Shown: positions 55,382 through 64,000 of the stretch, one piece after another
Position numbering within the stretch: position 1 is the stretch's first letter
How the letters are laid out: each line of letters starts with the position of its first letter
Source of the DNA: Paraburkholderia sp. Ac-20340
Lineage (GTDB): Bacteria; Pseudomonadota; Gammaproteobacteria; Burkholderiales; Burkholderiaceae
DNA: 64,000 nucleotides
NCBI RefSeq assembly: GCF_017104965.1
Contig: NZ_JAAGPR010000002.1
Coordinates: forward strand, 1-64,000
Direction: 5' to 3'
Notes under the pieces: generated by a model
What the model was told of the DNA's origin: nothing
What the model saw: only the letters and a program-made list of their open reading frames with translations
The model's database searches: none
Program-made: the position numbers and the translations under genes

Positions 55382-57166
55382 TCAGTCCAGCCGCAGCCGC
55401 GACTCGGCGTGCGTATAGAGCGGACGCCAGAGCACGCGGTTGAACAGCGTGACGAACAACGACATCACGGCGATGCCGAGGATGATCTTCGGATAGTCGC
55501 CGGCGGCGGTCATCTGCGCGATATACGCGCCCAGACCGTGCGCCGCGACTTTGGTGTCGCCCCACTGCACGAACTCGGCGACGATGCTGGCGTTCCACGC
55601 GCCGCCCGACGCCGTGATCGCGCCCGTGATGTAGTACGGGAACACGCCCGGCAGCATCGCCTGCCGCCACCACTGCCAGCCGCGGATGTGGAAATTCTTC
55701 GCCGCCTCGCGGTAGTCGTTCGGATAGGCGCTCGCGCCTGCGATCACGTTGAACAGGATATACCACTGCGTCCCGAGCACGATCAGCGGTGACAGCCAGA
55801 TGTCAGGATTGAGGTGGAACCGCACGATCACGATCACGAACACCGGGAACAGCAGGTTGGCCGGAAAAGCCGCGAGGAACTGCGCGAGCGGCTGGAATTT
55901 TTCCGCGAGCGCCGGACGCAGGCCGATCAGCACGCCCAGCGGCACCCAGATCACCGAAGCAATCGCGATCAGCACGATCACGCGCAGCAGCGTAATGAAG
56001 CCGAGTCCGAGCACATGGCCGACTTCGTCGAGCGAGACGCCGGTGCGCACATAGGCGACCACGCGCCACACGACGTAGATCGTCAGCGCGATCACGAACA
56101 CAGCCCAGATCGCATCGCCGAGCTTCGCGCGCAGACCGCCGCGCGGCGCCTTCGAAGGCGCTGCACGCTGCACGACGGCAAGCGCGGGTAGCGCGGGTAG
56201 TGCGAACGGCAGACGGAACGGCACGCGCGCGGCCTTCGAGAAGAACCAGCCGAGCGGCACCAGCAGTTGGTGAATCAGATGGGTGCGACGGATCAGGTCG
56301 AGCAGCCACGATTCGGGCGCATCGCCGGAACTGGTGTTCTCCATGCGGAACTTGTCGGCCCACGCGACCAGCGGGCGGAACAGCAATTGATCGTAGGCGA
56401 GGATCACGACGACCATCGCCAGAATCACCCAGCCGATGGCGTGCATGTTCTTTTCGGTGATCGCCTGCGCCAGATATGCGCCGATGCCCGGCAGCGTGAT
56501 CGTGTTGTTGCCCACCGTGATCGCTTCGGAAGCCACCACGAAGAACCAGCCGCCCGACATCGACATCATCATGTTCCAGATGAGGCCGGGCATCGAAAAC
56601 GGCACTTCGAGTTTCCAGAAGCGTTGCCAGCCGGTCAGATGGAAACCCTTCGACACTTCGTCCAGATCGCGCGGCACGGTGCGCAGCGACTGGTAGAAGC
56701 TGAACGTCATGTTCCACGCCTGGCTGGTGAAGATCGCGAAGATCGCCGCGAGTTCGGCGCCCAGCACGCGCGACGGAAACAGCGCGAGGAAGAACGTGAC
56801 CGTGAACGAGATATAGCCCAGCACCGGCACCGACTGAAGAATGTCGAGGATCGGCACCAGCACCTGGCCCGCGCGGCGGCTCTTGGCCGCCAGCGTGCCG
56901 TACACCAGCGTGAAGATCAGCGAGGCGACCATCGCCGCCAGCATGCGCAGCGTCGTGCGCATGGCGTATTCAGGCAGATTGGCCGGATCGAGCGAAATCG
57001 GCTGCGTCTTGAGCACGGCGATCGGCGCCATGGTTTCGTGGAAACCCACAGCCGCCATCGCAATCAGGCAGATGATGAGCGGAAACGCGACGAAGTCCCA
57101 GCGATTGGGCAGCACGCGCCACGCCGAAACGTTGGCGGTGCGATTGAGATTGAAGCTGAAGTCCAT
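55382..57166 (-). CDS. ABC transporter permease with two fused membrane domains
   Basis: A 594-residue membrane protein. Two binding-protein-dependent permease domains lie at about residues 70-260 and 380-575, each with the EAA-type loop (RDLDEVSKGFHLTGWQRFWKLEVP and NDYREAAKNFHIRGWQWW). Together they form a full channel in one chain. It is the first gene of a two-gene operon with the ATPase. No periplasmic binding protein gene is in the window, so the substrate is unknown; nitrate/sulfonate/bicarbonate-like by the ATPase type. Confidence 0.9.
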   Translation of the reverse strand: MDFSFNLNRTANVSAWRVLPNRWDFVAFPLIICLIAMAAVGFHETMAPIAVLKTQPISLDPANLPEYAMRTTLRMLAAMVASLIFTLVYGTLAAKSRRAGQVLVPILDILQSVPVLGYISFTVTFFLALFPSRVLGAELAAIFAIFTSQAWNMTFSFYQSLRTVPRDLDEVSKGFHLTGWQRFWKLEVPFSMPGLIWNMMMSMSGGWFFVVASEAITVGNNTITLPGIGAYLAQAITEKNMHAIGWVILAMVVVILAYDQLLFRPLVAWADKFRMENTSSGDAPESWLLDLIRRTHLIHQLLVPLGWFFSKAARVPFRLPFALPALPALAVVQRAAPSKAPRGGLRAKLGDAIWAVFVIALTIYVVWRVVAYVRTGVSLDEVGHVLGLGFITLLRVIVLIAIASVIWVPLGVLIGLRPALAEKFQPLAQFLAAFPANLLFPVFVIVIVRFHLNPDIWLSPLIVLGTQWYILFNVIAGASAYPNDYREAAKNFHIRGWQWWRQAMLPGVFPYYITGAITASGGAWNASIVAEFVQWGDTKVAAHGLGAYIAQMTAAGDYPKIILGIAVMSLFVTLFNRVLWRPLYTHAESRLRLD

Positions 57167-57693
57167 TCAGGCGCCCTCCCCGCGTTGCGGTTGATGGATA
57201 CGAAACGTCGCGCGGCGCACCGCAGCACGGCGGGCAAAGTGCAACGAGGAACAGCAATCGGGACGGACAGAACGCATGGACTCGATATTTCGTTAGCGTG
57301 GGTTTGCGCAAGCGGCGCGGGCGAGCCCGGCTCACGAACGGCACGACACTACTACAACATTCGTGACACATTCAACCTTGCCCGCGGTCCGCGCGATTCG
57401 CCGCAAAGTCACGCCTGGCGGGGCTTTCGGGCTGCTTTCGAGGGCATTCCGGCAAGCTTCCAGGCATGGGCGCAGCGAGCGCGCCGCCGCGCTCGCATCG
57501 GGCATACAAACTGCATCAAAGCGGCGCTTCTGCACCGTTTGCGCCTTCTCCACGGTCGTTCGGGAGTTAAAATACCGACACAGCAAGGCTCGCCGACTGT
57601 CGTACCGACTGTCTCACCGGCCGCCGCGCCACGACGCCGGGCTACCCGCCCGCCTACGCTCACCCGCGATCGCACTTACGAACCAGAAGGCCG
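57167..57693. other. Intergenic region between divergent ABC operon and GGDEF gene
   Basis: These 527 bp hold both divergent promoters. A -10-like TAAAAT lies near 57569 on the plus strand without a clear -35. No gene or hairpin is supported. Confidence 0.45.
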
Positions 57694-59373
57694 ATGAACA
57701 GGAGACTCTTGCGTCAGGCTGCCGGACCCGTCGGGGTCGTGGTGGTCGCGCTCGTCTGCTGGCTGGGCGCCGGCTGGCTCGCCGACCGCATGGTGCGCCA
57801 GGAACTCGACGCCTCGCTGGGCGCGCAGCGCCAGATGACGCGCTCGATCGTCGACAACATGGCCGAGGTGATCGCCAGCGATCTGTCGATGTCGCGCGCC
57901 ATTCCCGCGACCATGGCCGAAACCCACATTGTTCAGCAGGCGCTGACTACGGCCGCGCATTATGCCGCCTCGCACGCTTCGACGGAACTGGCGCGGCGCG
58001 AAGAACTCCAGCACGTGCCCGATCTCACCGGCATCAACCGCTTCCTGCACGACGCCCAGGGCTTCTCGGGTCTCGACGCCATCTGGCTCGTCAACGCCAA
58101 CGGCATCTGCATCGCGTCGAGCAACGCGATGGAAAAAATCTCCTACGTGGGCGTGGACATGCGCCCGCGCGCGTACCTGAGCGACACGCTGCTGGGCGCG
58201 TTCTCCGAAACCTACGGCGTGGGCACCTCAAGCGGCGAACCGGGCATTTTCGTGGCCGCGCCCGCCTATAGCGACGGCCTGCTGGTGGGCGCCGTGGTCG
58301 CCAAGGTCAGCATCGCGCGGCTGCGGCACTGGGTCACGCATCCCGGCACCTTCGTCTCCGACAGCAACGGCGTGATCGTGATGGCGCACGACAGCTCGCT
58401 CGAAGGCCTGGCGATGCCGGGCTCGCACGTCGAGGAAATGAACGCCGTCGATCGCGTGAACACCTATCTGCGCGAGCGCTTCAGCGAGATTTCGCTGCAA
58501 AGCGCGGCGCGGGCCGCCAGTTCCCAGGCGCCGTGGATGCCCGAGGCCGACGCGCACGCGCTCGTCGATCTGCCCGGCCAGCACGCGCCTGCGCTCTATG
58601 AAGTGCGCGGCGGGCTCAATTCGGGGCTGTCGGCGCATCTGGTCGATCCGCTCAACGCGTGGAGCGAACTGCTCGCCAATCATCGGCGCGACCGGCTGCT
58701 GATTTTTCTGACGCTGGCAGGTTCGGCGGCGCTGGCGGCGGTGATTTCGATTTCGTGGGTGCGCGAGCGGCGCCTGCACCGCGCGAGCCGCGATCTCGCC
58801 GGGCAATTGCAGGCCGCCAATGCGCTGCTGGCCGCCGAGGCGCGCCACGACGCGCTCACGGGCGCGCTCTCGCGGCGCTATTTCCTCGACCTGCTGCGTC
58901 GCGAAATCGACGCCGCTTACGCGAACGGCCAGCCGCTGTGCATGGCGATCGCCGATCTCGACCACTTCAAGCAGATCAACGACCGCTTCGGCCATCCGGC
59001 CGGCGACCGCGCCTTGCAGCATTTTGTCGAAACCTGCCGCGCCGAGCTACGTTCGGACGATGCGGTCGGGCGGCTTGGCGGCGAAGAGTTCGGCATCCTG
59101 CTGCCCGCCACCGCCTTGCAAACCGGTCATGACGTGATCGAGCGCCTGCGCCGCGAAGTGAAATCGAGCCATTGCGCAGGACTGCCGGACGAAGCCAACC
59201 TGAGCGTGAGTATCGGCATCACGGAACTCGCGCCGTCCCAGGATCAGCCCGAACGCCTGATGAGCCGCGCCGATCTGGCGCTCTACATGGCCAAGGCGGG
59301 CGGGCGCGATCGCTGCGAAGCCATGACCGCCGACGGCGCCGTGCCGCCGCGCACGGCCGCCGAAACCTGGTAA
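57694..59373 (+). CDS. Membrane-bound diguanylate cyclase with extracytoplasmic sensor
   Basis: A 559-residue protein. TM1 lies at about 12-32, an extracytoplasmic CACHE-like domain at about 33-330, TM2 at about 331-352, and a GGDEF domain at about 385-545 with GGEEF at 462-466. The inhibitory I-site (RSDD, five residues before GGEEF) is intact, so product feedback is expected. It makes cyclic di-GMP in response to an unknown ligand outside the membrane. It differs from the GGDEF-EAL protein at 23933, which lacks the I-site. Confidence 0.93.
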   Translation: MNRRLLRQAAGPVGVVVVALVCWLGAGWLADRMVRQELDASLGAQRQMTRSIVDNMAEVIASDLSMSRAIPATMAETHIVQQALTTAAHYAASHASTELARREELQHVPDLTGINRFLHDAQGFSGLDAIWLVNANGICIASSNAMEKISYVGVDMRPRAYLSDTLLGAFSETYGVGTSSGEPGIFVAAPAYSDGLLVGAVVAKVSIARLRHWVTHPGTFVSDSNGVIVMAHDSSLEGLAMPGSHVEEMNAVDRVNTYLRERFSEISLQSAARAASSQAPWMPEADAHALVDLPGQHAPALYEVRGGLNSGLSAHLVDPLNAWSELLANHRRDRLLIFLTLAGSAALAAVISISWVRERRLHRASRDLAGQLQAANALLAAEARHDALTGALSRRYFLDLLRREIDAAYANGQPLCMAIADLDHFKQINDRFGHPAGDRALQHFVETCRAELRSDDAVGRLGGEEFGILLPATALQTGHDVIERLRREVKSSHCAGLPDEANLSVSIGITELAPSQDQPERLMSRADLALYMAKAGGRDRCEAMTADGAVPPRTAAETW

Positions 59374-59582
59374 AAAACGGCCGCCAATCCAGGCGTTTTC
59401 CGTCGTTTTCCGTAACAGACGGAAAGCCGCAACCATGGTGCACTGCAAGACTCGACCGGGGCCTGGCGGCTCAACGCGGTATCATCGGTTAATTCAGTCT
59501 TTCGGGGTGCGTGAATGCGCGCTGCGCCCGACATGGCGCAGGTCGCTACGCACCGTAGTCACCGCACATTGAGGAGGCATGC

Positions 59583-59849
59583 ATGAAGGGAAATCTGGTC
59601 ATCGTCTGTCGCGATCAGGATGCTCTCGCGTTCGACCAGTTGATGGTCGAATACGGAGCGTTTCAGACGCGCCTGTCATCGACCGCGTGGTACCTGAAGC
59701 TCGAAGCCGCGCCCGAGCTGGTACAGGAAGAGATTCTTGCCCGCCTGGGCAAGTACACGACGCACTACATCTTCGAAGCGGGCAGCGTGACTTACAACAC
59801 GGTCGACAATGAGGCTGCCGCCGCACTCGACACGCTGTTTTCGGTTTGA
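59583..59849 (+). CDS. Small conserved protein, possibly Cas2/SinR-like fold
   Basis: An 88-residue protein with a strong RBS (GAGGAGG). The alternation of beta and helix (NLVIVC, AFDQLMVEYG, AWYLKLEA, VQEEILARLG, THYIFEAG) resembles the ferredoxin-like fold of small Cas2/SinR-type proteins. No cas genes, array or toxin partner is nearby. The fold idea is inference only. It is followed by small inverted repeats (59863-59882) before the sensor kinase gene. Confidence 0.65.
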   Translation: MKGNLVIVCRDQDALAFDQLMVEYGAFQTRLSSTAWYLKLEAAPELVQEEILARLGKYTTHYIFEAGSVTYNTVDNEAAAALDTLFSV

Positions 59850-59862
59850 TTGAAGTTTGACC

Positions 59863-59882
59863 GACGCTCGATCCAGAGCGTC
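59863..59882. repeat. Small inverted repeat after the 88-residue gene
   Basis: GACGCTC and GAGCGTC form a 7-bp stem with loop GATCCA; there is no T-run. It could serve as a weak terminator between convergent genes. Confidence 0.5.
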
Positions 59883-59999
59883 ATACGCGCCTTGCAGGCG
59901 CAGAGTGGGCGACGTTAGAACCGCTACGCGCCCACATCCGCTCACCACCACCCTGCTTCCACGCCGAAGCACACCTTCCAGCACAGCGCCGCAAGGCGC

Positions 60000-61313
60000 T
60001 CACCAGATCTGCGCTGCCTCGGCGACGGTGCGCTCGACCACCTCGTACGGGAACGTCATACGCACCGCGAGGCCGCCACTTTCCCCATTGCCGATGGCGA
60101 TCTCGCCACCCGCACGCCGCACCAGACGCTCGACGATCGCGAGTCCCAGGCCGCTATGGCCGTTGCCGCCGCGCGCCGGATCGAGCCGCACGAACGGCCG
60201 GCTGGCCTGCGTGAGATCCTGATCGGCGATGCCCTTGCCGTGATCGCGCACGCACAGCGTAAAGCCTTCGGCGTCGCGCGACGTTTCGATCACCACGGGC
60301 GGCGCGCCATAAGCGTGCGCGTTATCGAGCAGATTCGACACCAGACGCTCGAGCGTCGCCGCAGGCAGACGGAAATCCGGCCCGGCCTTGAAGCGGCGCT
60401 CGATCAGGATCGATTCGCCGCCCACCGTGCGGTAATTGCGCGCGATGCGCTCGCACTGGTCGTCCACCACGAGCGGTTCGCTGCGATCCGCGCCGTCGTG
60501 CGCGAACACCAGAAACTGATCGATGATGTGCGCCATCGAATCCACGTCGCGCACCACGCCGTCGCGCACCTTCTGCTCATCCATCATTTCGGCGCGCAGA
60601 CGCAGACGCGCCAGCGGCGTCTTCAGATCGTGCGCGACGCCCGCGAGCATCACGGCACGGTCTTTATCCGTTTGCTCGACTTCCTTGACCATCTGGTTGA
60701 AGCCGCGCGTGAGCTGGCGCAACTCGCGCGGCCCGCGCTCGGGCAGCGGCGGCACCGGCTGGCCGCGGCCAAAACGCGCCACGGCATGCGCGAGCGCGCG
60801 CAACGGTTTTTGCACCATCCACGCCGCCACCAGCGCGGCCACCAGCGCCGCCGAGAAAATGATGATGAACCACGGCGCGCGGTCGATCGGCCGCATCACG
60901 CGCAGCGGCTGACCCGGCACGACAATCCATTTGCTGTCCGTGGGCGCCTTCACCCATAGCGTGGGCGGACGGCCCGGCGTGCCCGCGCGCACCTCGGTGC
61001 CCGGCGGCATGCGCTCGCGCATATCGTCGATAAAGCGGCGCAGCGGCTCGGGATAGTCGTTGCGCACGGACGGCACGTCCGGGCTGTCGGGCGCGACGAC
61101 CTGCACGCGCGACGGGAGCGGCTGGTCGGGCTCGCGCTCGACGTGCTGACGCACGGCATCGACGAGGAACATGGCCTCTTCGACTGCGTAGCGCGTCTGC
61201 ATCTGGTCGCGCTCGAGACGCATGAGCGCAAACCACGCGACGTGCGAAAGAAGCAGAACGCCGATAAAGAGCAGCGCTAGCCGCCCGAACAGCGAATCAA
61301 CCGGCTGGCGCAT
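60000..61313 (-). CDS. EnvZ-type sensor histidine kinase
   Basis: A 437-residue sensor kinase. TM1 is at about 10-30, a periplasmic loop at about 31-145, TM2 at about 146-166, HAMP at about 168-220, and the phospho-accepting His228 is in VAHDLKTPLARL. The ATP site has NLLDNAHAYG and GLGLAIVERL. It phosphorylates the OmpR-type regulator encoded before it, with a 17-bp overlap of the two frames. It senses an envelope signal such as osmolarity or envelope stress; which is unknown. Confidence 0.93.
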   Translation of the reverse strand: MRQPVDSLFGRLALLFIGVLLLSHVAWFALMRLERDQMQTRYAVEEAMFLVDAVRQHVEREPDQPLPSRVQVVAPDSPDVPSVRNDYPEPLRRFIDDMRERMPPGTEVRAGTPGRPPTLWVKAPTDSKWIVVPGQPLRVMRPIDRAPWFIIIFSAALVAALVAAWMVQKPLRALAHAVARFGRGQPVPPLPERGPRELRQLTRGFNQMVKEVEQTDKDRAVMLAGVAHDLKTPLARLRLRAEMMDEQKVRDGVVRDVDSMAHIIDQFLVFAHDGADRSEPLVVDDQCERIARNYRTVGGESILIERRFKAGPDFRLPAATLERLVSNLLDNAHAYGAPPVVIETSRDAEGFTLCVRDHGKGIADQDLTQASRPFVRLDPARGGNGHSGLGLAIVERLVRRAGGEIAIGNGESGGLAVRMTFPYEVVERTVAEAAQIW

Positions 61314-62028
61314 GACTGCCCTGTTCACCGTCCGGCACGAACACATAGCCGCGGCCGCGCACGGTCTGAATGAAACGCGGCGTGGACGGATCGGATTCGA
61401 GAATGCGGCGCAGACGCCACACCTGCACGTCGATACCGCGGTCGGTGCCGTCATATTCGGGACCGTGCAGCAGTTCGAGCAGGCGCTCGCGCGTGAGCGT
61501 GCGCATGGGGTGGTTGACGAAAATCTTCAGGAGCGCGAATTCACTGCCCGACAGCATGATGGGCTTGCCTTCCTGCTGCAGCGTGCGCGACTGGAAATCG
61601 AGCGTGAAGCGGCCGAACGAGAACGGCTCGCGCTGTTCGGGCGCGGCCGCCGACGGCACCGTGCGACGGCGGCGCAGCACCGCCTGCACGCGCGCCAGCA
61701 GCTCGCGCGGGTTGAAGGGCTTGCCGAGGTAGTCGTCCGCGCCGAGTTCGAGACCGACGATGCGGTCCACGTCGTCCGCGCGCGCGGTCAGCATGATCAC
61801 GGGGATGTCGTCGCCAGACGCGCGCAGCTTGCGCAGCGCCGTCAGGCCGTCGACGCCCGGCATCATCAGATCGAGCACGATCAGATCGGGACGCTCGCGC
61901 TCGAGGCGGCGCTCGAGCGAGCCCGCGTCGTGCAGCACCGACACTTCCATGCCTTGCCGAGCCAGATAGTCGCGCAGCAGATCGCGCAGTTCGACGTCGT
62001 CATCGACGACCAGAATTTGAGTAGCCAT
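61297..62028 (-). CDS. ompR: OmpR-family response regulator
   Basis: A 243-residue regulator. The receiver domain has Asp53 as phosphoacceptor, and the winged-helix C-terminal domain (about 130-235) ends in the OmpR-type RFIQTVRGRGYVFVP. It pairs with the EnvZ-type kinase gene that overlaps its end. It is divergent from a Spy-like envelope chaperone gene (62265), so it may control that gene. Assignment as OmpR is by family and the paired gene order. Confidence 0.92.
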   Translation of the reverse strand: MATQILVVDDDVELRDLLRDYLARQGMEVSVLHDAGSLERRLERERPDLIVLDLMMPGVDGLTALRKLRASGDDIPVIMLTARADDVDRIVGLELGADDYLGKPFNPRELLARVQAVLRRRRTVPSAAAPEQREPFSFGRFTLDFQSRTLQQEGKPIMLSGSEFALLKIFVNHPMRTLTRERLLELLHGPEYDGTDRGIDVQVWRLRRILESDPSTPRFIQTVRGRGYVFVPDGEQGSHAPAG

Positions 62029-62264
62029 GGGACGAAGTTTAACGCGCGTAAGTGGCCCGTTTGCTTACACGGACCGGGTTTGGGTTACGAGAAGTTACCG
62101 CGAAAGGCCGCCGTAATGTCGCGTAATTTCCGCAGCCGGGACCGTAACACGGGGGGCGCAACCGCTCTATACGCTAGGGACACCGGTTGCGAACGCCCGC
62201 ACCTTTTTGCGAAGCGACGTGCCATACCGGACCAAACCTTCAAGGATTTGTCAGGAGCTTCACC

Positions 62265-62819
62265 ATGTACAAGACCCCTTCGCGCCTTCTCGCGATCGCC
62301 GCTGCCTCGCTCGCTCTCACGATCGGCGCTACCGCCGCTCACGCACAAACGCCGCCGCCCCCGGGCGGCCCCGCCATGATGCACGGCCACCACGGCGGCC
62401 CGGGCATGCACGGCGATTTCATGATGGCCGCCAAAAAGCTGCACGACAAGCTGAACCTGAACGCCGCGCAGGAAAAGCAGTGGCAAACCGCCGTCGACAC
62501 GATGAAGCAGAACGGCGAAGCGATGCACAAGAACCACGAGCAGCTCAAGCAGCAGTTCGACGCGCAGAAGAACCAGCCGATCCTCGATCTGAACGCGATG
62601 CACAGCACGCATCAGCAGATCGACCAGCAGGACTCGCAACTGCGCGAGCAGACCGCGCAAGCCTGGCTGGCGTTCTACAACGGCCTGAACGATCAGCAGA
62701 AGACCACCGTGAGCTCGGCGCTCAAGGAACGCTTCGCGAAGATGGAACAGCGCCACGAGAAGATGCGCGAGCACTGGGAGCATCGCAAGGGCGCGGCTTC
62801 GGCTCCGGCTGGGCAATAA
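62265..62819 (+). CDS. Spy/CpxP-like periplasmic protein
   Basis: A 184-residue secreted protein. The signal peptide ends at about residue 28 (AAHA-QT). A Gly/His/Met-rich patch (about 37-55) precedes a long helical region with LNAAQEKQWQ (LTxxQ-type motif) and many Gln. It is like Spy and CpxP, periplasmic chaperones induced by envelope stress, and the His/Met patch may bind metal. It faces the ompR gene. A good AGGAG RBS lies 9 bp upstream. Confidence 0.85.
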   Translation: MYKTPSRLLAIAAASLALTIGATAAHAQTPPPPGGPAMMHGHHGGPGMHGDFMMAAKKLHDKLNLNAAQEKQWQTAVDTMKQNGEAMHKNHEQLKQQFDAQKNQPILDLNAMHSTHQQIDQQDSQLREQTAQAWLAFYNGLNDQQKTTVSSALKERFAKMEQRHEKMREHWEHRKGAASAPAGQ

Positions 62820-62829
62820 GCGTCTGGTC

Positions 62830-62869
62830 GGCGGGCGGCGTCGGTACCTGACTGGTACCGATCTGCCCG
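62830..62869 (+). repeat. Interrupted inverted repeat after the Spy-like gene
   Basis: TCGGTACC (62841-62848) and GGTACCGA (62854-62861) form an 8-bp stem with a 5-nt loop, flanked by an outer GCGGGC/GCCCGC pair. There is no T-run. Confidence 0.7.
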
Positions 62870-62880
62870 CCGGAATACAA

Positions 62881-62914
62881 AACGCCGCGGGATTCGCATC
62901 CCGCGGCGTTTTTT
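62881..62914. terminator. Rho-independent terminator
   Basis: AACGCCGCGGGAT (62881-62893) and ATCCCGCGGCGTT (62898-62910) form a perfect 13-bp stem followed by TTTT. It closes the Spy-like gene and, on the other strand, the pirin gene. Confidence 0.9.
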
Positions 62915-62935
62915 CGTTCAGGCGTCTGGACGGAG

Positions 62936-63634
62936 TTACGCCACGTCGAACAACAGCACTTCCGCCTGCTCGCCATGCGCGAGCGTGACCGCCGCTTCGG
63001 CGTCGATCATCGCGGCGTCGCCCGCGTCCAGCCGCTGGCCGTTGACCTCCACCGCGCCGCGCGCCACGTGCACGTAGGCGCGCCGGCCGGCCGCCAGCGT
63101 GTAATCCGCGCGTTCGTCGCCGTCGATCAGCGCCGCGTGGATCGAGGCGTCGCTTTGCACGCTCACCGATCCGTCGCGCCCGTCGGGCGAGGCGATCACG
63201 CGCAGACGGCCACGTTTGTCGGCGTCGTCGAAACGCTTTTCTTCGTAGCCGGGCGCCCCGCCGCGCAGGCTCGGCAGCAGCCAGATCTGCAGCAGATGCG
63301 CTTCCTCGTCCGGCGAGCCGTTGAACTCGCTGTGCATCACGCCCGTGCCCGCGCTCATGCGCTGCACGTCGCCGGGGCGGATGGTCGAGCCGTTGCCCAT
63401 GCTGTCACGGTGCGCGAGCGCGCCCGACAGCACATAGGTGACGATCTCCATATCGCGGTGGCCATGCGCGCCGAAGCCCTTGCCGCCAGCGATGCGGTCG
63501 TCGTTGAGCACGCGCAGCGCGCCGTAGTGAACGTGTGCTTCGTCGAAATAGTCCGCGAACGAGAAGCTGTGATACGAGTCGAGCCAGCCGTGGTTGGCGT
63601 GGCCGCGTTCGTCGGCGCGTCGGATGGCGAGCAT
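62936..63634 (-). CDS. Pirin-family protein
   Basis: A 232-residue bicupin of the pirin family (YhhW-like). The metal site comprises His in HVHYGALRV, HGHRDMEIV and a Glu in MHSEFNG. Such proteins have quercetinase-like dioxygenase activity in E. coli YhhW. The N-terminus LAIRRADERGHANHGWLDSYHSFSFADY is typical, and the ATG at 63634 has a good RBS (AGGAGA). It stands alone. Confidence 0.92.
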   Translation of the reverse strand: MLAIRRADERGHANHGWLDSYHSFSFADYFDEAHVHYGALRVLNDDRIAGGKGFGAHGHRDMEIVTYVLSGALAHRDSMGNGSTIRPGDVQRMSAGTGVMHSEFNGSPDEEAHLLQIWLLPSLRGGAPGYEEKRFDDADKRGRLRVIASPDGRDGSVSVQSDASIHAALIDGDERADYTLAAGRRAYVHVARGAVEVNGQRLDAGDAAMIDAEAAVTLAHGEQAEVLLFDVA

Positions 63635-64000
63635 CGGAATCTCCTGTTGGTCGTGACGATCATGTCGATGTCCCAAGGTAAGGGCGAAAGCCCGCCAGGA
63701 CAATCCGCAGCGGCGCACCGGATCGTTTCGCCAGCAACATCAATGCGTCGATGGCGGGCTTGTATTTGCTTCGCCTGTCAGACCAATGCGACAGGCATGA
63801 GCCAACAAACCGCGCGGGCGTGCGCTTCGGGTAAAATACCGCCCTTTTGCGACCGGCGGCGGTCGTGGGCGCCCTTGCGCGCCCGCTTTGCGGCCGGTTC
63901 CAGCAGGCGACAGCGGGAAATGCACTCGATGCGCGAATTCGATGCACTGAAGCATCGCGTCCGACCCGTATTTTTGATCGCCTAAAATGGCGGCGCCCGG
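63635..64000. other. Intergenic region at the window end
   Basis: These 366 bp carry -10-like TAAAAT sequences near 63831 and 63982. An ATG at 63987 has no RBS, so I do not call it a gene start. The following gene, if any, lies outside the window. Confidence 0.4.

Noticed and set aside
63987..64000. An ATG at the window end as a gene start
   Set aside because: No RBS precedes it and too little sequence is present to judge.

Overview
The window is chromosomal DNA from a high-GC beta-proteobacterium of the family Burkholderiaceae, most likely the Burkholderia/Paraburkholderia/Caballeronia group. The evidence is the rnfB-nth-DUF1841 order, the Burkholderia-type htpG, parE-parC, ompR and otsA genes, MctP-like SSS permease plus DUF3311 partner, and Ala/Lys/Pro-rich extensions on several proteins. 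About 58 protein genes and one tRNA gene are supported. There is no rRNA, insertion sequence, prophage or CRISPR array. Codon use looks even throughout, so most of this is ordinary core or lineage-specific chromosome.

Layout. 1-6.3 kb: end of rnfB, nth, a DUF1841 gene, two small c-type cytochromes, a MoxR ATPase/VWA pair and a BenE-type transporter. 6.6-13.3 kb: transaldolase, a PhnB-like VOC protein, an FUSC membrane protein, an SSS symporter with its DUF3311 partner, and an unusual fusion of a histone H1-like Lys/Ala tail to a spermidine-synthase-fold domain. 13.5-17.1 kb: DNA-deoxyinosine glycosylase, ubiC, a small two-repeat protein and htpG. 17.3-23.5 kb: a MocR regulator divergent from a VOC/EamA pair, then a LysN-like aminotransferase, RidA and PhzF. 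23.9-26.3 kb: a GGDEF-EAL protein.

26.3-31.2 kb holds a probable catabolic operon (MHS transporter, carbamoylase-type amidohydrolase, acetylpolyamine amidohydrolase) divergent from a LysR regulator. 31.2-39.1 kb carries copD-like, parC, parE, uup and a DUF4399 gene. 39.4-43.6 kb carries rubredoxin, tRNA-Arg(CCU), small unknown genes, a dcm-vsr pair and a PEBP protein. 43.7-47.6 kb has a DHA2 exporter, a glycine-zipper protein and otsA. 47.7-52.5 kb has small disordered proteins and two related sigma-54 activators. 52.7-57.2 kb has two tandem paralogous lipoproteins and an ABC importer without its binding protein. 57.7-63.6 kb has a second diguanylate cyclase, a small Cas2/SinR-like protein, an OmpR/EnvZ-type pair divergent from a Spy-like protein, and a pirin.

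How the genes work together. RidA beside two PLP aminotransferases suggests control of reactive enamine by-products. Dcm and Vsr form a methylate-and-repair pair. ParE and ParC make topoisomerase IV. The OmpR/EnvZ pair faces an envelope-stress chaperone gene. The most unusual items are the H1-like/spermidine-synthase-fold fusion, with a possible internal start, the phased operator repeats of the MocR regulator, and the amidohydrolase operon.
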